Positions 5,714-7,624 of a stretch of DNA of 7,624 nt are shown piece after piece. A program made the translations under genes and the position numbers. Source of the DNA: an uncultured Micrococcaceae bacterium. GTDB taxonomy: Bacteria > Actinomycetota > Actinomycetes > Actinomycetales > Micrococcaceae. Within the stretch, counting starts at the first letter, position 1; each line of letters opens with the position of its first letter. The stretch covers positions 1-7,624 of the forward strand of contig CALBOC010000093.1 in NCBI GenBank assembly GCA_937896705.1. Reading direction: 5' to 3'. The notes under the pieces were generated by a model. That model had not been told where the DNA came from, did no database searches, and worked only from the letters and a program-made list of their open reading frames with translations.

Positions 5714-7624
5714 TACGAAGTTGACGAGCTTGCCACTGACGACGATGACTTTGCGGATCTGCTGGTCCCCGATGGCTCGCTGGACGTTGTCAGAGGCCCG
5801 GGCTAATGCTTCGAGCTCGTCGTCGGAGATATTCGCCGGCACCTCGAACCGGTCGCGCAGCTTACCTTGCACCTGAGCGATGACGGTGACCTTGTCCTCG
5901 ACTAATAACGCGTCGTCGACCTGTAGCCACGTGGACCGAGCCACTGACGGCTCGTGGCCCAGCATGGCCCACATATCTTCTGCCGTGTAGGGCGCGACCA
6001 GCGATAGCAGTTGCGCCACAACTTCGGTGGCTTCCCGGACCGCCGGATCGGCCGCACCGGCACCGTTATCAATTTCTTTGCGGGTCGCGTTGACCAGCTC
6101 CATGGTCCGGGCCACGACAACATTGAATTTTTGGTCTTCCAGCAGCTGCTCTGCGTCATGGACGATTTTGTGGGTCGTTTGGCGCAGGGCTGCTACCCCG
6201 CTGCTGGCCGGCGTCCCCGGGGTGGAACCCGAGTGCTGCACATCTTGGGCTAGTCGCCAGGCGCGTGCCAAGAATTTCAGCGAGGCGGCCGGGGAAACAT
6301 CCGCCCAGTCGATGTCATCTTCTGGTGGTGAGGCAAACACCATGGTCAACCGAATGGCGTCCACGCCAAAGGCATCGAGCTGTTCACCCAGTGCGACCCC
6401 GTTGCCCAGGGATTTTGACATGGCCTTGCCACCGTTGAGGACTTGGCCCTGGTTCAATAGTCGGCTAAAGGGTTCGGTAAAGCCGACCAGGCCCATGTCG
6501 TACAGGGCTTTGGTGAAGAATCGGGAGTACAACAGGTGCAGGATCGCGTGTTCGACGCCGCCGACGTATTGGTCTACTGGTGCCCAGCGGTCGAGCTTGG
6601 CGCGATCCCAGATTTCTTGGTCGTTGTGGGAGTCGACAAAGCGCATGTAGTACCACGACGAGTCGACAAAGGTGTCCATCGTGTCGGTATCGCGTGTGGC
6701 GTTTCCACCACACTGCGGGCAGGCCACATTGACCCAGTCTTCGGCGGCAGCCAGTGGTGACTGGCCTTTCGGGGCGAGTTGTTGGCCGTGTAAGTTTTTG
6801 GGCAGTTCAACCGGAAGTTGGTCTGCTGGCACCGGCACGAGCCCGCACGCGGGACAGTGAATGATCGGAATCGGTGTGCCCCAGAACCGCTGCCGAGATA
6901 ATAACCAGTCGCGCAATCGGTAATTCACCGACTCATACCCGGTGCCTTTTGCTGCCAGCAGTTCAATCGCTTTGGCAATGGCTGCCTCGCCCGATAGGCC
7001 ATCGAGGTCACCGGAGTTGATGTTGGTGCCAGGCTCAGTCGTGGCGATTCCGGTGTCTTCTGGGTCGTCTGCACCGGTATCGACCACGGTTCGCACCGGC
7101 AGGTCCATGGCCCGAGCAAAGTCCATGTCTCGCTGATCGTGGGCCGGGACCGCCATGATCGCACCGGTCCCGTAATCGGCTAGCACATAGTCTGACGCCC
7201 ACACCGGTACCCGCTCCCCGGACAGCGGGTTAATGCCGTAGCGTCCAAGAAACACGCCGGTTTTGGGACGATCGGCCGATTGCCGGTCAATGTCGGAAAC
7301 GTGTTTGAGCTCTTCGCGGTAGGCGTGCAACGCCTTGGCATGCTCATCGGTGACTAACTCTTCGGCCAGCTCCGCGTCGGCGGCAACCACCATGAAAGTC
7401 GCGCCGTACAGGGTATCGGGCCGAGTCGTGTAGACCTCAAGTTCAGGGCCGTCCTCGATGGAGAACGTCACGGTCGCACCGGTGGATTTGCCAATCCAGT
7501 TGCGCTGCATATTCAGCACACGCTCGGGCCAGTGACCTTCCAGCGCATCCATGTCTTGGAGCAACCGCTCAGCGTAATCGGTGATTTTGAAGTACCACTG
7601 TTCAAGGGCCTTTTTGGTGACCTC
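5705..7624 (-). CDS. leuS: Leucyl-tRNA synthetase, C-terminal part (5' end outside window)
   Basis: LeuRS charges tRNA-Leu with leucine and edits misacylated products. The reading frame is open to the right edge: the first codon in the window is GAG at 7624-7622, reading [21 protein letters not shown]. The window therefore holds 639 residues, and roughly 190-200 N-terminal residues, including the HIGH motif, are missing. Visible parts in order are the CP1 editing domain with [12 protein letters not shown] (from about 7429) and [16 protein letters not shown], the return to the catalytic core with [14 protein letters not shown], and a two-part Cys pair (CPACG, CPQCGG) of the zinc-binding insert. 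[19 protein letters not shown] and the catalytic loop [10 protein letters not shown] (MSKS at 6421-6410) follow. Then come the anticodon-binding domain and the C-terminal domain ending [15 protein letters not shown]. The loop reads AMSKS rather than KMSKS, with the key second Lys kept. The TAA stop is 6 nt before the degV-family gene. The in-frame TTG at 7564 is internal, not the start. Confidence 0.97.
   Translation of the reverse strand, partial: EVTKKALEQWYFKITDYAERLLQDMDALEGHWPERVLNMQRNWIGKSTGATVTFSIEDGPELEVYTTRPDTLYGATFMVVAADAELAEELVTDEHAKALHAYREELKHVSDIDRQSADRPKTGVFLGRYGINPLSGERVPVWASDYVLADYGTGAIMAVPAHDQRDMDFARAMDLPVRTVVDTGADDPEDTGIATTEPGTNINSGDLDGLSGEAAIAKAIELLAAKGTGYESVNYRLRDWLLSRQRFWGTPIPIIHCPACGLVPVPADQLPVELPKNLHGQQLAPKGQSPLAAAEDWVNVACPQCGGNATRDTDTMDTFVDSSWYYMRFVDSHNDQEIWDRAKLDRWAPVDQYVGGVEHAILHLLYSRFFTKALYDMGLVGFTEPFSRLLNQGQVLNGGKAMSKSLGNGVALGEQLDAFGVDAIRLTMVFASPPEDDIDWADVSPAASLKFLARAWRLAQDVQHSGSTPGTPASSGVAALRQTTHKIVHDAEQLLEDQKFNVVVARTMELVNATRKEIDNGAGAADPAVREATEVVAQLLSLVAPYTAEDMWAMLGHEPSVARSTWLQVDDALLVEDKVTVIAQVQGKLRDRFEVPANISDDELEALARASDNVQRAIGDQQIRKVIVVSGKLVNFVVG

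Noticed and set aside
6027..6650. Long + strand open frame of about 207 codons opposite leuS
   Set aside because: It mirrors the leuS coding frame, and the product resembles no known family. The leuS motifs on the other strand are unmistakable.
7562..7564. TTG as the start of leuS, giving a 619-residue protein
   Set aside because: The frame stays open to the window edge, and the upstream 20 codons ([20 protein letters not shown]) are conserved LeuRS sequence, so the true start is outside the window.
1..7624. Mobile element, CRISPR array, defence or toxin module
   Set aside because: Nearly all bases are accounted for by six core-genome genes and short junctions. I saw no transposase, integrase, direct-repeat array, tRNA or attachment-site pattern.

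Overview
The window looks like a chromosomal housekeeping segment from a Gram-positive actinobacterium, probably a Micrococcales/Micrococcaceae-like organism with moderately high G+C. The evidence is the style of the proteins (HolA, ComEC with an N-terminal 'DIRLVPAA' segment, a DegV protein with an N-terminal extension, LeuRS) and the gene order leuS-degV-comEA-comEC-holA facing rpsT, which I recall as common in that group. No genus can be assigned from the sequence alone.

Layout. Positions 1-130 are the leader and upstream region of rpsT. rpsT (ribosomal protein S20, TTG start) occupies 131-397 on the + strand. A 51-nt near-perfect palindrome at 409-459 sits between rpsT and the convergent minus-strand block and serves as a likely bidirectional terminator. 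The minus-strand block, in order of transcription from the right edge, is leuS (3' part only, runs off the window), degV-family gene, comEA, comEC and holA. Junctions are tight: 6 nt between leuS and degV, a one-base TAATG overlap between comEA and comEC, and 10 nt between comEC and holA. The only sizeable gap is 98 nt between degV and comEA. It holds a perfect DnaA-box 9-mer, two related GTGGAT sites, and a possible weak promoter for the comEA-comEC-holA part.

How the genes relate. comEA and comEC encode the DNA receptor and the membrane channel of natural transformation. holA encodes the delta subunit of the DNA polymerase III clamp loader. leuS and rpsT are translation genes, and the DegV-type protein is a probable fatty-acid-binding protein. 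Apart from comEA-comEC the genes share co-transcription more than a single pathway.

I found no mobile element, CRISPR array, toxin module, phage gene or clearly new system. The observations most worth a second look are the DnaA-box-like cluster upstream of comEA, the long symmetric palindrome, a Gly-to-Asp change in the ComEC 'DVGQGD' motif, and the hairpin that places the leuS stop codon in its loop directly before the degV start.
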